DNA of 64,000 nucleotides, taken from the NCBI GenBank assembly GCA_039105265.1, contig JAPFFF010000005.1, positions 6,743,501 to 6,807,500 on the forward strand. Direction: 5' to 3'. Each line of letters opens with the position of its first letter. The stretch's first letter is position 1. Positions 60,661 through 64,000 of this stretch are shown in pieces. A model generated the notes under the pieces. It made no database searches, was not told the DNA's origin, and saw only the letters and a program-made list of their open reading frames with translations. The stretch is from Tritrichomonas musculus. Its lineage: Eukaryota > Parabasalia > Tritrichomonadida > Tritrichomonadidae. The position numbers and the translations under genes were made by a program.

Positions 60661-63600
60661 ATGTGTGCCTATTCTAGTAGCGGTTCTTCTTCTTCATACA
60701 CAGGCAAAAAAAAATGCGATCTTTCCGCAAGAGGCCTTTCAGATTTAACCGATGTTGAAATTCCTCCAGTTTCAGTGTTAATTTTATCAAAAAATCAATT
60801 TACCGACTTATCAAGTTTACACCAGAATGACGAACTACAAGTTTTACAAGCAGATTACAATAAAATTGAAGTTTTACAGCCAAATAATTTTGAAAAATGC
60901 TCGTCTTTAACAAATTTAAATTTATCATATAATTTAATTACAAAAATTCCAGAATTAAGAACCTTACAATCGTTACAATCTCTCGAATTAGCTGGAAATA
61001 AAATCAAAGTCCTTGAAAATATTGAAGGGATGACAAAATTAACCAATTTATTATTATCTCGAAACGAAATTCATAGAGTTTTTCTTCGTGAGCAAATACC
61101 AAGCCTTTTAAAACTAAATCTTCGTCGCAATGAATTAAATGAAATTAATTTTGGTGGTTGTTTCCCATCCCTTACATCACTCCATTTAGATTATTGCCAC
61201 CTTGTTTCTTTTTCAGGCTTGAATGAAATGAAATCCTTAAAAAAATTGACACTTTCATTCAATAAAATTAATGATTCTCAACCCTTAAATCTTCCTAATC
61301 TGGAATATCTAAATGTATCAAATAATTCATTAACAAATATTCAATCGTTTATCAAATTGACCAAACTTGCAGTGCTAGATATATCCTTTAATCCTATTGA
61401 TGATCAAGGTATTTCAATTTCAACAAAATTTTCTAATCTAGTATCTCTTTATGCAACTGAAACTCATATTATTCATCCAAATCTTGTTCTTCGCTTTGCT
61501 CCAAATGTTGAAATTCTTGGATTAGCTAATACTCGAGTTTCTCAACTTCAGTTTGCTCAAACACTTGTCAGAAAAGCTCCAGCTTTACAAATTATTGACT
61601 TTCGTGGTACTCCTCTAACAAAAGATTATTATCCTAGTATTGAAGGTCAAACAATTGAAGCACGAGAAGAATACGAGTCAATAGAAAAATATGATTCTGA
61701 TTACCCAGAAACATCTGTTCCTCGAAACCAATATAGAAAATCGATTCTAGGTTGTGTATCGTCCAATAGTTTGAAAATATTTGATGGGATCCAAATCAAT
61801 ACAGAAGAAGCTAATCTAATTCGCTTAGTAAAAGATCAAAAACAAAAGAAAAACTACGAAGATGAAGATGAAAGTGAAAATGAGCCATATGATACAGAAA
61901 TAAGCAATTCTAATCGAGGAAATAGTAAATCTAACGATACAGACGAATTGGTTACTCATCTTGAGAAGAAGAACGCTGATTTAAAATCTCAAAAATTATA
62001 TCTTCAACAAGAATCAATGCTAGAATCAATTGAACAATTACTTGGGGAACAAGACCAACTTCGAGCTCAACTTAATTTACCTCCAAATGATGATATAAAT
62101 AATCAAGATGACCTTCATCAATACTCTTTAAATCAACTTGCAGAATATAAGCAAAAAATTCAAGAAGTAAACCAATCTTTAATTAAAAAAATTCAAAAAT
62201 CAAGAAAAGGAAATCAAATCGAGAATGATAACAATAGGAATTTTAATACCTCTGATGTTTTGGATCAAGAAAGAGCCCGAAATAAAAGTTTAAGAAAAGA
62301 ACTTAAAAAAATGAGAGAAGCTCATAATCAAAGCTTAGCCAATGATGATTACACCGGCAACAATGCAAATGAAGTTGTAACTGCAATAGACGAACTTCAA
62401 CAAGAAAATCAAAGATTAAGTAGAGAGATGATCAAAGCAAAGAATCATCATCATCGAATCCATCATTCAGACACACAAAATCAATCAAATACAAATCAAA
62501 TCAATAGTCCAACACAAAAAAGGAGAGCAACACCAAATAAAGCAAATCCAATTCAAGAATCTAATAGTATTAATAGAAATAATAGCAACCCAGCCCAACA
62601 AACAAACAGAAATAACAGAGATAACATTGATCAAAATAAACATCATAGAAAAACAGTAAGACGAAATATTAGGGCAGAAGATAGCGATGCTAATAACAGA
62701 AATAACGATTATGATGATTATAACATTAACAAAAGGCCTCCAGATCAAAGCAAAATTCATCTTGCAGAACAATTAATGGCAGAAAATGCTCTTTTAAGAA
62801 ATACTCTAGGACTTGATCCTTTGAACTATCATCCTGCTGAAAGTTTCAGTTCTGCAGACATTGATAAAATAATTTCACAACTTTTAGATCATAATAAAAT
62901 ATTAAGAGAGCAAGTTACACAGCAATCCCAACTTAAAAACGGTGTGAATAAACGTCCAATACCAACCCAGCAAATGTCTCGTTATTTACAATATCTTGAT
63001 TTACAAGGATCAAGAGAAGGATGCACGTTTTGGGTTCCATTAGATGCGAAAAAGCAAAAAGAGCAACAAGATTATTATAATAATATGCAAATGAGACTTC
63101 CTATTCCTGTTGAAACGAATAAAGATAAAAGGAAAAAGAAGCAACTAAAAGGATGCAGTAAATGTGAGAAAGCAATTTTAATGTTATCAAGAGTTCCTCT
63201 TTATCCGCCAGATGCAGCAAAAATTTATGAAGATTCTGATGAATTCCAGCTTGTTGAATCTTGGGTAATTACATCGTTAAACAGAAAAGTTAAAATATCA
63301 GATGTGATGAAAAGTTCTTTCTTTTACAGAATTATTGAGAATGAAAGAACAATGCCTAATATTCATCTTTTTGTGGTAATAACTAACGATTCTCTTCAAT
63401 ATTTAACAGATGGAATTGATCAACCAATTCTTCTTGCCGATCATTTCAAATATGTTGCAAAAGAATTAAAACAGTCAGGCTCAGCACAGATTTTAATTTG
63501 CGCTTTTGATGTTGGCAATCAAGCTACCAATTATTGTGAACATAGATTAATTCCAAAAATTCAAGAAATGAAATCAATGAATCCTTCATTTGATTCTCTT

Positions 63601-63693
63601 CGTTTTATATATCAAGATGAGGAAGCTATAATGGCTCTTAATCCATCAAGAATTGTTCCCATTTATTCGGTTCAAGTTAGCGAAATCGAGTAA
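60661..63693 (+). CDS. Leucine-rich repeat and coiled-coil protein
   Basis: The 1010-residue product has an SDS22-type LRR array at about residues 18-330 (LQSLELAGNKIKVLENIEGM, NLLLSRNEIHRV, SLKKLTLSFNKIND, LEYLNVSNNSLTNIQ). Coiled-coil segments with low-complexity Asn-rich linkers fill about 390-780, including RARNKSLRKELKKMREAHNQ. A C-terminal globular part (about 840-1010) begins KGCSKCEKAILMLSRVPLYP and includes IHLFVVITNDSLQYLTDGID. LRR plus coiled-coil proteins of this kind in protists are often centrosomal or axonemal; a flagellar role is inferred. I do not recognise the C-terminal domain. The start is the ATG just before the LRR cap. Confidence 0.75.
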   Translation: MCAYSSSGSSSSYTGKKKCDLSARGLSDLTDVEIPPVSVLILSKNQFTDLSSLHQNDELQVLQADYNKIEVLQPNNFEKCSSLTNLNLSYNLITKIPELRTLQSLQSLELAGNKIKVLENIEGMTKLTNLLLSRNEIHRVFLREQIPSLLKLNLRRNELNEINFGGCFPSLTSLHLDYCHLVSFSGLNEMKSLKKLTLSFNKINDSQPLNLPNLEYLNVSNNSLTNIQSFIKLTKLAVLDISFNPIDDQGISISTKFSNLVSLYATETHIIHPNLVLRFAPNVEILGLANTRVSQLQFAQTLVRKAPALQIIDFRGTPLTKDYYPSIEGQTIEAREEYESIEKYDSDYPETSVPRNQYRKSILGCVSSNSLKIFDGIQINTEEANLIRLVKDQKQKKNYEDEDESENEPYDTEISNSNRGNSKSNDTDELVTHLEKKNADLKSQKLYLQQESMLESIEQLLGEQDQLRAQLNLPPNDDINNQDDLHQYSLNQLAEYKQKIQEVNQSLIKKIQKSRKGNQIENDNNRNFNTSDVLDQERARNKSLRKELKKMREAHNQSLANDDYTGNNANEVVTAIDELQQENQRLSREMIKAKNHHHRIHHSDTQNQSNTNQINSPTQKRRATPNKANPIQESNSINRNNSNPAQQTNRNNRDNIDQNKHHRKTVRRNIRAEDSDANNRNNDYDDYNINKRPPDQSKIHLAEQLMAENALLRNTLGLDPLNYHPAESFSSADIDKIISQLLDHNKILREQVTQQSQLKNGVNKRPIPTQQMSRYLQYLDLQGSREGCTFWVPLDAKKQKEQQDYYNNMQMRLPIPVETNKDKRKKKQLKGCSKCEKAILMLSRVPLYPPDAAKIYEDSDEFQLVESWVITSLNRKVKISDVMKSSFFYRIIENERTMPNIHLFVVITNDSLQYLTDGIDQPILLADHFKYVAKELKQSGSAQILICAFDVGNQATNYCEHRLIPKIQEMKSMNPSFDSLRFIYQDEEAIMALNPSRIVPIYSVQVSEIE

Positions 63694-64000
63694 TTTTCCT
63701 AGTCTTTTGAAGAAAATGCTAGATACGATGATATGTATTTTATAATTGTTATTTATTTAAAAAGTTTTGACTTATATTTTTATTGATGAACATTTTTTTT
63801 TTTTTTTTTTTAAGTATAAAATTCTATATAAATATTAGTTTAAATGTAACAAAGAAGAAGAATAAAAGATGATTTAGAGGCACCAAAATGAAAATAATAT
63901 TGGTTATTTTTCGAGGATTACTCCAAAAATCTTTTTATTTAGTAACAAAATACCATTAAACTAAATATCAATATTGATTATTATAAATAATATCAAAATT
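63694..64000. other. Intergenic 3' flank
   Basis: AT-rich, with a T run at about 63789-63810. No gene recognised up to the window end. Confidence 0.5.

Overview
The window is a very AT-rich piece of a protist nuclear genome, most likely a trichomonad (Parabasalia, Tritrichomonas-like). The grounds are: long genes without visible introns (a TOR kinase of over 8 kb is one open frame), short AT-rich spacers, Asn-rich runs in proteins, an abundance of TA-flanked miniature DNA transposons, and a Maverick/Polinton of the kind known to be common in trichomonads. The species assignment is inference.

Host genes on the left (1.8-17.9 kb): a decayed MATE transporter abutting a truncated GSK3-like kinase fragment, proteasome subunit alpha-2, katanin p80, RNA polymerase subunit RPB10 (minus), a RABL6-like GTPase with a long acidic repeat tail, a VIT/vWA-like protein, and a P4-type flippase (minus). 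Host genes on the right (50.7-63.7 kb): a TOR kinase (minus), a coiled-coil protein (minus) and an LRR/coiled-coil protein (plus).

Between them lie about 33 kb (17.9-50.7 kb) dominated by mobile DNA. A complete-looking Polinton occupies 23144-45520, with 435-473 bp terminal inverted repeats and a 5-bp target duplication. It carries a protein-primed DNA polymerase, retroviral-type integrase, FtsK/A32-like packaging ATPase, a double-jelly-roll-type major capsid candidate, a minor capsid candidate, an HNH homing endonuclease, two very large paralogous fibre-like proteins, several small unknown genes, and a tRNA-like gene with a pol III terminator. By eye its base composition is much richer in G+C than the flanks. 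Just outside its left end is a 1.4 kb Mutator-like element with 346-bp inverted repeats and a 9-bp target duplication. Several TA-flanked mariner-type MITEs, one with another element nested in it and one sharing a TA with its neighbour, fill the flanks.

Most unusual observations: the tRNA-like gene in the Polinton; 12-bp-period tandem repeats with a shared ACTCAAG/CTTGAGT-like core at many separate places in the Polinton, including its terminal repeats and in-frame protein segments; a shared TCAAATG context at the start codons of Polinton genes; and the twin fibre-like giant proteins, one with repeats resembling trimeric phage tail-fibre shafts. All calls were made by reading; no database search or folding program was run.
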